From RGIG995 sp045543655 (GTDB lineage Bacteria; Bacillota; Clostridia; Oscillospirales; UBA644): 64,000 nt of DNA. The stretch covers positions 1 through 64,000 of the forward strand of contig JAZPXN010000084.1 of the NCBI GenBank assembly GCA_045543655.1, given 5' to 3'. Below are positions 24,224 through 32,338 of this stretch, in pieces. A program made the position numbers and the translations under genes. Every line of letters starts with the position of its first letter. Positions within the stretch are counted from its first letter, which is position 1. The notes beneath the pieces were generated by a model. That model was not told where the DNA came from. It searched no databases and saw nothing but the letters and a program-made list of their open reading frames with translations.

Positions 24224-25993
24224 TCAGTTGTCGTCCGGATTATTCATCAACATTGCACCGATTTCTTCCGGCGACGAGGGAGCCTGGGCCGACTGCTCCA
24301 ATACTCGTTTCGCTTCGGAAATCTGCTGAGCTTGCCCATCAACGTCGGATGCGAAGAAGTTACGGACCTTTTGCAACAGACGTTGTCCTTTTGCATTAAT
24401 CTGCGCAACCTTCAACTCGTTCTCCCGGATCTTTCGGCAAGCGTCTAAGATCTTTCTTTTCGGGGGCGTAGCTCCATCGTCAAGAAGGCTTGCGAAGATC
24501 TCTAATTCCCCCACGCGATCCGATCTCAGAAACCCTTGAACAAAAAGGTTTTCCAGCGTCTCTTCCTGCGCATATTTATCGAATGCGCCCTTCGGAGATA
24601 TCTCAATCCGAACGCTCGCCATCAGCTGTTGCAGGGTAACCTGCCGAACCTTTTCAACTATGATGCTCTCTTTTCCAGAATCAGCATCAACGGAAACCTT
24701 CTCCATATCAATTCCGTCACGTGAATAGGCAATCAAGCAATCGAGCCAGATCCGACCAACATCCTCCACGAAATCCTTGAATCGTTCCGTTTTTTCCGCA
24801 ATGGGAGCCTCCGAGGCGCGCTTAACAACCAACATCGCCCGCCCTGAGGTTTGCTCCGGATTGATTTGACCGGTGGCAATATCTCCCGCCCCGGCAAGTT
24901 CCCTTGATAAACTGACGATATCCTGCTCAAGATTTCTCGCATCCGGAGACATCTGTGCAGGAGGAACCGTCCCGACCACTTTACGCACATCATCTACGGA
25001 CTGGCCATGGGTTTCCAGAACACCACCGACGCCATGCAGCACCTCCGGATTGGAAACCTTACTCACATCCACGACCTTATAGGGATACGCCTGGTTCTTC
25101 GTCGTGAGGACTCGTCGCATCAAGGTTCGGTTCACTTCGATCTGGTTCGGGATCAATCGCCGAACCTCTCCCTCGCCCCGGCTGCTTCCTTTTTTAGTTT
25201 CCCATGTAAAATGGGCAACAGGATAGAGGGTAAGACCGGTATTTACGTCCGATTCCAGCTCACAATACCGTGAGGATAACGTGTAATATACGTTCCCATT
25301 CTTCTTGTACAGCTTGTAGATTAAAGTGACCTTTTCCTCCACCTCTTTTTTAGCAGAATCTCCGGCCTGCTCGAACGAATCCCCGTCCGGGAGTATCAGC
25401 AAAATCTTTTCTTGCGGCACTCCTAACAAGACGGCCCGATCAACGGCATTTACCAATGGCAATCTGCGACGAATCAAAATATACGGCTGTCCTTGGATAT
25501 CTTCACTATTCTCATTGCCGTAATAGATATCGTTCTTTTCGACGATCTCACTGACCGGCATCTTCTGCTCCAGATCGAACGTGATGTACAAGATTCCTTC
25601 ACTGTTGACCGCCGCATCCCTTGTCACCTCCCGGCATTTCTTATCCATCTTGTCAGCCTCCCAGATCCGCGAGGCGTAACGGTTCAGCATATCGCAATAG
25701 GCTCCGGCAGACGCGCTGAACGCCGAATCTCCACCGCCCTGCGATTCGTAATGAACGGAAAAGAGATTATCATGGATAACGGAGAATTTATAATCAACGA
25801 TAGGTTTGATGAAGTTCTCTTGTACCGGTTCAATCCCTCCCAGCTTTGCGCCTCCCCATTGATCGTCGTTATAAAACCGCCAGTTCCGGTCCGTATCGCT
25901 ATAAATTCCCATCATATGATGAAAATTTTTACCCTTTTCATAAAGAGCCCATACCGGGGTGCGCTCAATCTTCTGAATGTCAGTTCTTTCCAT
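24224..25993 (-). CDS. Portal protein
   Basis: The 589-aa protein has the portal order: an N-terminal wing with W-R-F-Y-N-D-D-Q-W-G, a central stem/clip segment near 290-330 (R-R-L-I-P-N-Q-I-E-V-N-R), and a Q-T-S-G-R-A-M-L stretch near 370-385. Its C-terminal tail is helical (from about 430) and acidic. It forms the dodecameric ring through which the terminase packages DNA. It is flanked by the terminase-linked membrane protein and the small crAss001_48-like gene. The ATG has GAGGAGGTGAG upstream. Confidence 0.87.
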   Translation of the reverse strand: MERTDIQKIERTPVWALYEKGKNFHHMMGIYSDTDRNWRFYNDDQWGGAKLGGIEPVQENFIKPIVDYKFSVIHDNLFSVHYESQGGGDSAFSASAGAYCDMLNRYASRIWEADKMDKKCREVTRDAAVNSEGILYITFDLEQKMPVSEIVEKNDIYYGNENSEDIQGQPYILIRRRLPLVNAVDRAVLLGVPQEKILLILPDGDSFEQAGDSAKKEVEEKVTLIYKLYKKNGNVYYTLSSRYCELESDVNTGLTLYPVAHFTWETKKGSSRGEGEVRRLIPNQIEVNRTLMRRVLTTKNQAYPYKVVDVSKVSNPEVLHGVGGVLETHGQSVDDVRKVVGTVPPAQMSPDARNLEQDIVSLSRELAGAGDIATGQINPEQTSGRAMLVVKRASEAPIAEKTERFKDFVEDVGRIWLDCLIAYSRDGIDMEKVSVDADSGKESIIVEKVRQVTLQQLMASVRIEISPKGAFDKYAQEETLENLFVQGFLRSDRVGELEIFASLLDDGATPPKRKILDACRKIRENELKVAQINAKGQRLLQKVRNFFASDVDGQAQQISEAKRVLEQSAQAPSSPEEIGAMLMNNPDDN

Positions 25994-26005
25994 CTACTCA
26001 CCTCC

Positions 26006-26272
26006 TCATACTTCTTGCTGTCCGAATTCGGTTCCGTCATAAATTTCAATATTTCGCAGGATTCGCTTTTTGCGCTCCTCCTCCATATCGGATTCTTTTT
26101 TCTTACGCTTTGCAAGGGCAGAATCCTCTTTCGAGATCTTCGAAATTGCATTCCTTCCTTTCGAAATTCTTGCCACAGTAGACGATCTTCTGCCGGCCCG
26201 TTCTCCGATCAAAAAGCAGATAACATTCAAGGCTCCGACGGCAATCGCCAAAAGTACATACATCTCTGTCAA
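26006..26272 (-). CDS. Small membrane protein between terminase and portal
   Basis: The 88-aa product has one N-terminal transmembrane helix (about 5-25) and a long, strongly basic cytoplasmic tail ending in E-F-G-Q-Q-E-V. It lies 12 bases before the portal gene. Role unknown; a membrane-linked packaging or exclusion function can be imagined but not supported. Confidence 0.55.
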   Translation of the reverse strand: MTEMYVLLAIAVGALNVICFLIGERAGRRSSTVARISKGRNAISKISKEDSALAKRKKKESDMEEERKKRILRNIEIYDGTEFGQQEV

Positions 26273-26296
26273 CTCACTTTCCCAAACGTTTACAAA

Positions 26297-28081
26297 TCAG
26301 ATGATTTCAATTTTTTCCCCATAGTCTTTCCATCCGGATTTCTTCTCCACGTTGAATCGATGCTGGGGAGATACCGGAATCGGAGGATTATCGAAGATAA
26401 CCTGATCCCGAATCTCGTGAGCGATCGCAAGTCCCATCATATCGTCATCGTGGCCCCCGGGGGGAGCCTCAATTCTTCCCCCGTCAGTCTTGATAATCGT
26501 CAGCAGTTCTTTTAAGGTCTCTTCGTCGCAAATCGTGTCCGTGTGATCACGGACGATCTCGATCAATCTGGAGATAATGGGCGAACGTGTCAACTGCGTG
26601 GTTTTGAATCCAAACCGCCGTTCTCTCTTTCCCGTAAAGGTATCCACCGATTCCCGGACGTATTGATTCGGATACCCAAGCCGCTGAAGTTCTCTGATCG
26701 GATACGTATCGAAATTCGCCTCAATGCCGATCAGGGCGTTTTTGTAATACTTTCCCAAACAATACATTTGTCTGGTATATAAATCCGGATCAAACTGATG
26801 CTTCAAGTGAGCCATTTGCATTCCCGAACGGGCGTCGACGACATGCCCCGTGTAAAAATCCGAACCATCACCCGCAGTATCGCCGCCCAGGGCATAGGAG
26901 GTTACTTGCGGACTGTCCGGCTTGTGATAGATCCGGATATACCCGTTCTTATCCGGAACCCACCGGATTTTTGTAATCCGGAGCCCGTCGTACTCGTATG
27001 CGAAATATCCGACCTTCAATGGCGGAGCCAGACGCTCCAACCTCGTCAGTATTGCGGGCGTATCGAATACGGTTTTCCCCGACAATAGGAAGGCCTCGTG
27101 CGGAGTGCATGGGTATTCTTGCTTAATAAGATCCTTCTCCAAATATTTGTCGTATTTATTCCAGTACCAATACAGCTGTTCGTCAGAAAGATGTTTTTCG
27201 GCCCGAAGCCACCGCAGACGCTCCCAGATCCAACCTTCGCCCCTCTCGACGTTATGCACAAACTCAGATCTCATCTTTTCGTTGCGAATTTCGATGCGAT
27301 ATTCGGCCGTTTTCCACCACTCGAAAAAGCAATTGATAAAAGCGCCGCTGTCCCACATTTTTTGATAATCATTATAGCCGTTTGCGGTGCTTTCATAGAT
27401 CTTAATGCAATCCTTTGTCAACGCTTCCCCGAGCGCTGCTTGAATCGCTGCAATTCCATCGCGCCAGAAGGCACATTCGGATCCGTGAAAGAAATTTACC
27501 GTTCGGGAACGACCTACGTCTTTGGTTGCCGTATCAACGGACCAACTACTGTTGATTTTTTCAAAAAGGAATTGCCTTCGGTTGTTAAACTTCTCTGTCG
27601 GCTTTAAAAGCTCTGGCAGCTGGGAATACGTAAATTTCGCCTTATCTTGAAAGATTGCCTCAGAGTTTCCACCTTTATCCGCAAGCGTAAAACCCTGAAA
27701 ATTTCGGTTCAGAATACAACACGCCAATTGATACGCAGTTACGAGCGTCGTAAACCCCTGCTGACGTCCTTTCAGCACCAGAATGGCAATCTCCGGAATT
27801 CTGCCAGCCCTAAAATCCTCGATAGCTTGCCTTAGCCGATCAACAAACTCATGTTGTACGGCATTTAAGAAAAAGGGCACCGTCTTCTTGCTTTTATCTA
27901 CGACAACGAACACCAGTTCGATCAGTTTTTCCGGATTTTCCCGGATCTGAGCCAAGAGATCCGGATCTTCCATCATCCGATCCGCAACGGCGTCTCTGAA
28001 TTCCTTGTCGTAGTCGATGTCATAAGACGCCTCCCACTTCTCTTTTCTCTTCGATATCAGAAAATCAGCATCGTACTTCAC
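26297..28081 (-). CDS. Terminase large subunit
   Basis: The 594-aa protein has an adenine/Walker region with L-K-G-R-Q-Q-G-F-T-T (~95-105, a deviant P-loop) and a motif-III-like E-S-T-A-N-G near 230. Its C-terminal RNase-H-like nuclease has G-G-D-T-A-G-D-G-S-D, G-I-E-A-N and G-G-H-D-D-D-M as acidic metal ligands. It cuts and pumps DNA into proheads through the portal. It starts with GTG overlapping the small-subunit stop (GTGA), so the two are coupled. Confidence 0.92.
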   Translation of the reverse strand: MKYDADFLISKRKEKWEASYDIDYDKEFRDAVADRMMEDPDLLAQIRENPEKLIELVFVVVDKSKKTVPFFLNAVQHEFVDRLRQAIEDFRAGRIPEIAILVLKGRQQGFTTLVTAYQLACCILNRNFQGFTLADKGGNSEAIFQDKAKFTYSQLPELLKPTEKFNNRRQFLFEKINSSWSVDTATKDVGRSRTVNFFHGSECAFWRDGIAAIQAALGEALTKDCIKIYESTANGYNDYQKMWDSGAFINCFFEWWKTAEYRIEIRNEKMRSEFVHNVERGEGWIWERLRWLRAEKHLSDEQLYWYWNKYDKYLEKDLIKQEYPCTPHEAFLLSGKTVFDTPAILTRLERLAPPLKVGYFAYEYDGLRITKIRWVPDKNGYIRIYHKPDSPQVTSYALGGDTAGDGSDFYTGHVVDARSGMQMAHLKHQFDPDLYTRQMYCLGKYYKNALIGIEANFDTYPIRELQRLGYPNQYVRESVDTFTGKRERRFGFKTTQLTRSPIISRLIEIVRDHTDTICDEETLKELLTIIKTDGGRIEAPPGGHDDDMMGLAIAHEIRDQVIFDNPPIPVSPQHRFNVEKKSGWKDYGEKIEII

Positions 28082-28545
28082 AGCAAATCTTCCAGTTTCC
28101 TCGTCTTGATTTCGCCGCCGATCTCGTGCCGCTCTGCCCAGCCGTCAAAGTTGTTGGAAAGGTTAAATTTCGCCCCGTTGCAGGTCTCTTTGGAGTATAG
28201 AGCCTCTTCGTTGTATTGTTCAATGCGCGAGCGCGCACGCGTTACCGTGTCAAGAAACTCCTTCTTGCCCCGATAATTCAGCAAAGCCTGCCGGCTGGTG
28301 AATCCAAGGTGCAATGCAAGGCCCGTAACCGTTGGAGGACGGGGTTTTACGCGGTAAATGATGCCCTTTTTGTTAGTCATCGGCTGACCGTCTGGCTTAA
28401 AAAGCATTTCGCCTTCGCAAATTTTGAAATATTCGTCGATTTTCGCCTGCATTTCGCTCGATTTTTTATATTTCGGCGGCCTTCCGTATTTTTTTGCATA
28501 CGTTTCAGCCTGCTCTTTTTTGGCCTTTTTTTCTTCTTCCGTCAT
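28078..28545 (-). CDS. Terminase small subunit
   Basis: The 155-aa basic protein has a helical domain with G-R-P-P-K-Y-K, then L-A-L-H-L-G-F-T-S-R-Q-A-L (helix-turn-helix) and R-A-R-S-R-I-E-Q-Y. This is the common gp3-like small terminase pattern that recognises the phage pac site. It is the first late gene transcribed after the ArpU regulator region, with a GGGGG site before the ATG. The rightward cassette at 28680-29279 lies upstream. Confidence 0.83.
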   Translation of the reverse strand: MTEEEKKAKKEQAETYAKKYGRPPKYKKSSEMQAKIDEYFKICEGEMLFKPDGQPMTNKKGIIYRVKPRPPTVTGLALHLGFTSRQALLNYRGKKEFLDTVTRARSRIEQYNEEALYSKETCNGAKFNLSNNFDGWAERHEIGGEIKTRKLEDLL

Positions 28546-28679
28546 ACTTACATCCCCCTTCCCTCTTTTTTCAACAAGAAAAATGCCGCCGGCATTTCTG
28601 CCAACGGCTGATTTTAATTTTTTAAATTCGCTAACTGTGACAACTTTATTACATCTGATAATTAGCCTAAAAAACCTCT

Positions 28680-28708
28680 TGACAAATCACGCAATGCGTG
28701 GTATAATA
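28680..28708 (+). promoter_or_regulatory. Promoter with built-in palindrome for the rightward cassette
   Basis: TTGACA and TATAAT separated by 17 bases on the plus strand; the spacer contains the palindrome CACGC-AAT-GCGTG. Placement between -35 and -10 suggests an operator, perhaps for the HTH protein of the same cassette. Confidence 0.75.
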
Positions 28709-28748
28709 ATATACGTAAGGATAACCACAAAAAAGGAGAAACAGAACC

Positions 28749-29060
28749 ATGAAAAAAGAGATCATTGAACTGCTGAATAGCACCGACGCCACTCTTAAGA
28801 TCAACCCCTATTGCACCCTGCACCGCTGGACGAAGGCCCTGGGCCTGGACGTGGACAATCTGGAGGCCTGCTTCGACCTTCTCCCCGCGTATGTTGTAAC
28901 CCACTACGAGATCACCGCCAGAGACTGGCGCGGCATCGTGGCCGAAGTCCAAGAGATCCAGGCCCAGGCCTTCGCGGATCTGGCCAAGCGCCTGAACTCC
29001 GATCTGGCAAACGGCCTTGGTGTCAGCCATGAGGTGAAACACGAGGGCGCGAAACAATGA
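28749..29060 (+). CDS. Cassette protein of unknown function
   Basis: The 103-aa helical, mostly acidic product has L-K-I-N-P-Y-C-T-L-H-R-W-T near 16-28 and an alpha-rich C-terminus. No family is recognised. It starts with ATG behind AAAAAAGGAG and overlaps the next gene by ATGA, forming a two-gene operon against the direction of all neighbours. The cassette layout (own promoter, HTH partner, terminator) resembles a phage moron or toxin-antitoxin-like unit, but no toxin fold is visible. Confidence 0.65.
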   Translation: MKKEIIELLNSTDATLKINPYCTLHRWTKALGLDVDNLEACFDLLPAYVVTHYEITARDWRGIVAEVQEIQAQAFADLAKRLNSDLANGLGVSHEVKHEGAKQ

Positions 29061-29248
29061 CCGAAAAAAAGTCCTTTTCTGAAATCCTGAAGGCCAGCCG
29101 GAAAGACGCGGGGTTGACTCAGCGGACCTTGGCAGAGGAGGCCAAGATCCCCCGCCGCACCATCGAAGATTGGGAGGCGGACAGAAGAACTCCTCCAGAC
29201 TATGTCCAGCACCTTCTGTTGGAATGGATCCGGCACAGAGACGTATAA
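29057..29248 (+). CDS. XRE-type helix-turn-helix protein
   Basis: The 63-aa protein is essentially one HTH domain: A-S-R-K-D-A-G-L-T-Q-R-T-L-A-E-E-A-K-I then R-R-T-I-E-D-W-E. It probably binds the palindrome inside the cassette promoter and represses it; that is an inference. Its ATG overlaps the stop of the 103-aa gene. A terminator follows 2 bases after its stop. Confidence 0.82.
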   Translation: MTEKKSFSEILKASRKDAGLTQRTLAEEAKIPRRTIEDWEADRRTPPDYVQHLLLEWIRHRDV

Positions 29249-29250
29249 GA

Positions 29251-29289
29251 GAAGCACCTCAGAGATTCTGAGGTGCTTCTTCTTTTCTC
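29251..29289 (+). terminator. Terminator of the rightward cassette
   Basis: A 12-bp stem GAAGCACCTCAG with a 5-base loop is followed by a T-rich tract TTCTTTTCT. Confidence 0.85.
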
Positions 29290-29421
29290 CGTCGAGGGTT
29301 CCCCACCTACGGCCGACCATCTCGACGTCCCTCGCCCGCCGCAGGTCATTCCTGCGGCCCGTCCCACGGAGTACAATATGCGCCGGGATGGAGGTCACCC
29401 GGGGCAGTTTTCCACGATACC

Positions 29422-29451
29422 ATTATAGCACATAACCATGGGGACATGCAA
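29422..29451 (-). promoter_or_regulatory. Candidate late promoter
   Basis: On the minus strand TTGCAT, 18 bases and TATAAT lie just past the ArpU-like gene and point at the terminase genes. The leader of ~860 bases crosses the rightward cassette in antisense and contains a CCGCAGG/CCTGCGG hairpin (29339-29357). Confidence 0.5.
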
Positions 29452-29460
29452 GGACATCTT

Positions 29461-29883
29461 TTACGGAATCCGGAGATGCTTAAGAGCCCTCGTGTGGATC
29501 CTCTTAACGTGGCGGTATGAATAGTGCATCTTACACGCCGCCTGCCCGAGGGTGATGAGATCGCAGTATTTGTACAGGATCACTTGCCGCTCGTTTGGAT
29601 CCGGGAGAGCCTCGGCCGCCTTCCGGATATCGTCACGGAGGTTTTCCTGCTCCTCGATGGCCGTGGCCAACCGAGCGAGGATCCCGTCCATCTCTCTTTC
29701 CGTCCGGGCGATAATATCCACGTAGCGTGCATTCCCCGAGGAACTCCCCGAGGATCTCACGTCCTTTGGCGCCAGAGAGGGCAGGGAGCACCGCAGCTCC
29801 TCCACCCGTCTCTTTTCGCCCTTCAGCCATTGGACATATCGCTCCAGATCATACATCTGCGACAACCATGCCTTCGGATCCAT
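29461..29883 (-). CDS. ArpU/RinA-like late transcription regulator
   Basis: The 140-aa protein has an N-terminal coiled coil (about 10-90) and a C-terminal sigma-region-4-like HTH with L-P-D-P-N-E-R-Q-V-I-L, L-G-Q-A-A and R-H-V-K-R-I-H-T-R-A-L. ArpU/DUF1492 proteins activate phage late genes; place at the end of the early operon and just before the late promoter candidate fits. I prefer ATG 29883, with GAGG at 8 bases, over GTG 29892. Confidence 0.75.
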   Translation of the reverse strand: MDPKAWLSQMYDLERYVQWLKGEKRRVEELRCSLPSLAPKDVRSSGSSSGNARYVDIIARTEREMDGILARLATAIEEQENLRDDIRKAAEALPDPNERQVILYKYCDLITLGQAACKMHYSYRHVKRIHTRALKHLRIP

Positions 29884-29888
29884 CGTCA

Positions 29889-30461
29889 TCACCTCAAGAC
29901 GTCTTCTTCGTAGTCAGGCTCCGGGATCCTTCGGGTCCGCCGCTCGAAGTCGGCAAGGAAATCGTCCACACCGGAAAGGATCGCCTCCAACGTAGAGACG
30001 AATTCTTCGTCCGGAATCAGAGGCTCTACCTCTGCGATCTCCACAAGACCGGCCCGGAACACCAGCGTCGGGTTCTGCCAACTATCCCGTTTGAGCGTGC
30101 AAGAAACCTCCCGGTCCTTTGCAAAGGGAGCCAGGTATTTCTCCCGCACCAGATAGACCATCCCGTCGGGAGCCTTAAAGGGCACGACGGTCGACGTGGT
30201 CTCGATCCACATCGGGAGCATTACCAGAGGCTCGTCACCGGTAAGGCCGGGCTTGCCGAAGATCTCCTCCACACTGATATCCGCTTCCGGATCCAGATCG
30301 TACAAAGCGCAGAGGCTCGGCAACGTGACGGAAGGGACACCCACCAAGGCGTAGCGGGCGCCGGCGGCAGCGATCCACTGAGGGCCGCCTCCCTCCGGTT
30401 CCGAAATCAGCGTCAGCCGGCCTTCCTTTTTGCAGACGTCAATGATCTTCTTAATTTTCAT
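29889..30461 (-). CDS. Early phage protein, unknown
   Basis: The 190-aa product has no recognised family. It is an acidic alpha/beta protein with a G-G-G-P-Q-W-I and Y-L-V-R-E-K-Y-L-A-P segment. It overlaps the start of the ArpU-like gene and the end of the 61-aa gene (11 bases). It may be DNA-linked given its operon, but nothing in the sequence shows this. Confidence 0.55.
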   Translation of the reverse strand: MKIKKIIDVCKKEGRLTLISEPEGGGPQWIAAAGARYALVGVPSVTLPSLCALYDLDPEADISVEEIFGKPGLTGDEPLVMLPMWIETTSTVVPFKAPDGMVYLVREKYLAPFAKDREVSCTLKRDSWQNPTLVFRAGLVEIAEVEPLIPDEEFVSTLEAILSGVDDFLADFERRTRRIPEPDYEEDVLR

Positions 30462-30636
30462 GATTCAACCTTCTTTCTTCGATGTTGCGGCAAGCCTGTC
30501 CGTATTGGCATCGGCTACGAGTCATCTCGTCCAAGACTTCCGCCCAGGCCTGCCCACGGGCGGATCTTCGGGGATCTCCTCTCGGGATCTTCCTCCCCCG
30601 ATCCACAACCTCCGGCGTCGGTAAGATCTTAGGCAT
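30451..30636 (-). CDS. Small early phage protein, unknown
   Basis: The 61-aa basic protein has R-G-R-K-I-P-R-G and a C-Q-Y-G-Q-A-C pair of cysteines. The ATG at 30636 has TGAGG upstream; a longer frame is not supported. It overlaps its neighbour by 11 bases. Role unknown. Confidence 0.5.
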   Translation of the reverse strand: MPKILPTPEVVDRGRKIPRGDPRRSARGQAWAEVLDEMTRSRCQYGQACRNIEERRLNHEN

Positions 30637-30641
30637 CAACC

Positions 30642-30842
30642 TCACATCCCTTCCTCGATCACCATCAGTATGATTGCGACGAGCGTAAAGAATACTGTAA
30701 GTGCAATTCCGATCCAAGCCGGGGACAAAACCCACCACCAAGACCAAGAGATAACGCCGGTCAGCTTTAACACAATAAATACGATAGTCAGCAAACCAGT
30801 GAAACCTACTCCTCCGACGGTAATAGGATTGCTTTCTCTCAT
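30642..30842 (-). CDS. Small two-helix membrane protein
   Basis: The 66-aa protein has two hydrophobic helices (about 13-27 and 34-60) joined by a W-S-W-W-W-V segment. It is an early-operon gene, so not a classic late holin. A membrane exclusion or anti-host role is possible but not shown. Confidence 0.6.
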   Translation of the reverse strand: MRESNPITVGGVGFTGLLTIVFIVLKLTGVISWSWWWVLSPAWIGIALTVFFTLVAIILMVIEEGM

Positions 30843-31147
30843 TTTGACAGCACCTCCCGGATCAGTGCGATTTGCCTTCTCAGCTCAGCATTTTCCGCCT
30901 TAAGAGCCTTGATTTTTTCGTCCTCGGCCAGAGAATTCATGTGTAAGACCGAAAAGAGGGTGTCTTCCGGCAAGCCGGCATCATAAAAGACTTTCAGACC
31001 GCAGATCATCGGTTGCTTCCTTCCACCAAAGGGGCTAACCAGCTCTGAATAATAGAGACGGTCGCTGATTACGACGGCATTAGCCTTTATATCCCGAATA
31101 CGAGCCTCCCGTGCCGCATCCATAATTCCCTTAATAATCGATTCCAT
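30839..31147 (-). CDS. Early phage protein with C-terminal coiled coil
   Basis: The 102-aa protein has a beta-rich middle with Y-Y-S-E-L-V and a leucine-spaced C-terminal coiled coil (L-K-A-E-N-A-E-L-R-R). No family is recognised. Overlaps the next gene start by 4 bases (ATGA-like coupling). Confidence 0.55.
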   Translation of the reverse strand: MESIIKGIMDAAREARIRDIKANAVVISDRLYYSELVSPFGGRKQPMICGLKVFYDAGLPEDTLFSVLHMNSLAEDEKIKALKAENAELRRQIALIREVLSK

Positions 31148-31502
31148 TATCGTATTTTTCCTTTCTGAATTTTTTTACGAGTTCCGGCAGATCCGATACC
31201 TCGATAACACTTCCTTCGGCCCGATCTACCAGGAATTTTGCAAATCGATTCACGCATTCCTTTTCCAGTTTCGGCATGGCCTTGATCAGCAGCTCGTACA
31301 GTTCGTCATCCTTCGGCGCAACCGGGATTCCGCAGTCATGCGCAAACTCTACGTTCTCCAGGAACGCCTCTACGTATGGCACTTGCACAAACTCTGAAGA
31401 AGATCTATATACAGGACAATCCTCGACTTGAAAATAAGTGGAATTATCTGCATACCTTACACACGCCTCTGCGTGAATACAATCCATCGTGCATTGTCTC
31501 AT
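31131..31502 (-). CDS. Cys-rich early phage protein
   Basis: The 123-aa product has C-T-M-D-C and C-V-R-Y-x-x near the N-terminus plus two later cysteines in V-E-D-C-P-V-Y, suggesting a metal-binding N-domain. The rest is helical and acidic. I chose ATG 31502 with GAGG 6 bases upstream. Function unknown. Confidence 0.52.
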   Translation of the reverse strand: MRQCTMDCIHAEACVRYADNSTYFQVEDCPVYRSSSEFVQVPYVEAFLENVEFAHDCGIPVAPKDDELYELLIKAMPKLEKECVNRFAKFLVDRAEGSVIEVSDLPELVKKFRKEKYDNGIDY

Positions 31503-31503
31503 A

Positions 31504-32046
31504 TCAATCCTCACCGCCTTTCTCGGTTTCGGGCGGTTCGGGAAACTTCATAAAGCACATCCAATGTGTTTTCATTTTCGCCCCAGACCTATGTCCGAAC
31601 AAAGGTTCTTTTCCGATGGCATCGATCACCTTTCGGGTTGGAATCTGTACTTCCGACCACTTGAATATCAATGTCCCGTAAGGCTTCAAGACTCTCATAC
31701 ACTCCCAAAACCCATCGTAAATTAAATCTTCCCATTCTTCCGGCAATTTGCCGTATTTTTTCTTCATCCAAGCGTTATCTCCAACGCTGATTAAATGCGG
31801 AGGATCGAACACCACCAATTCAAACGATTCATCGCCGAAAGGCATATCGGTGAAATCTGCAATAACATCAGGTTGAACATCAATGGTTCTAACGCTATCC
31901 ATTTTGATGCTTTTCCAAATTGCGGAACCGTGTTCCACCCTTTTATCGAGGAAAACCGCTCCCTCGCAATTTTTGTCGAACCATATCTTTCTCGAACCGC
32001 ATGTTGCATCCAAAATGTGTTTGCCTACAATGTTAATTTCATTCAT
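31504..32046 (-). CDS. SAM-dependent methyltransferase with DPPH motif
   Basis: The 180-aa protein has an SAM site D-A-T-C-G-S-R near 13-19, an acidic F-L-D-K near 32-35 and F-D-P-P-H-L at 80-85. D-P-P-H resembles the (D/N)PP(Y/F/H) catalytic loop of N6-adenine or N4-cytosine DNA methyltransferases. It has no target recognition domain of usual size and no restriction partner, so a short-site protective phage methylase is likely. RNA or protein substrates cannot be excluded. ATG 32046 was chosen since GAGGTGAG lies upstream. Confidence 0.7.
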   Translation of the reverse strand: MNEINIVGKHILDATCGSRKIWFDKNCEGAVFLDKRVEHGSAIWKSIKMDSVRTIDVQPDVIADFTDMPFGDESFELVVFDPPHLISVGDNAWMKKKYGKLPEEWEDLIYDGFWECMRVLKPYGTLIFKWSEVQIPTRKVIDAIGKEPLFGHRSGAKMKTHWMCFMKFPEPPETEKGGED

Positions 32047-32338
32047 CTCTCTCACCTCGCATATCTGCTCCGCAATTGGGACAATAGGTAAATGTGCTTG
32101 CCAAGTCTTGCTGATGTCGGCAATTGGTGCATACCATCTTCTCTTTGCCATCAGACCCAATCACTATTTCCCACTCCCCACGCTCCCGAATCGTCACGCC
32201 GTTTGCGATAAGGTGGTCGGCAATATCGACTGCAACAAGCACCAGAAGTGCATCATCGGTACAGTTTTTCGAAACTATGCTTGATGGTGTGTCTACGATC
32301 AATTTCGCCATCCGTTCTCTAACTTGATTTTCATTCAC
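32039..32338 (-). CDS. Small zinc-ribbon protein
   Basis: The 99-aa protein ends with C-T-N-C and C-P-N-C, a C4 zinc ribbon (about residues 70-92). The N-terminal half is helical with V-A-V-D-I-A-D-H-L-I. It overlaps the methyltransferase start by 8 bases, so the two may work together. Function not known. Confidence 0.6.
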   Translation of the reverse strand: MNENQVRERMAKLIVDTPSSIVSKNCTDDALLVLVAVDIADHLIANGVTIRERGEWEIVIGSDGKEKMVCTNCRHQQDLASTFTYCPNCGADMRGERDE

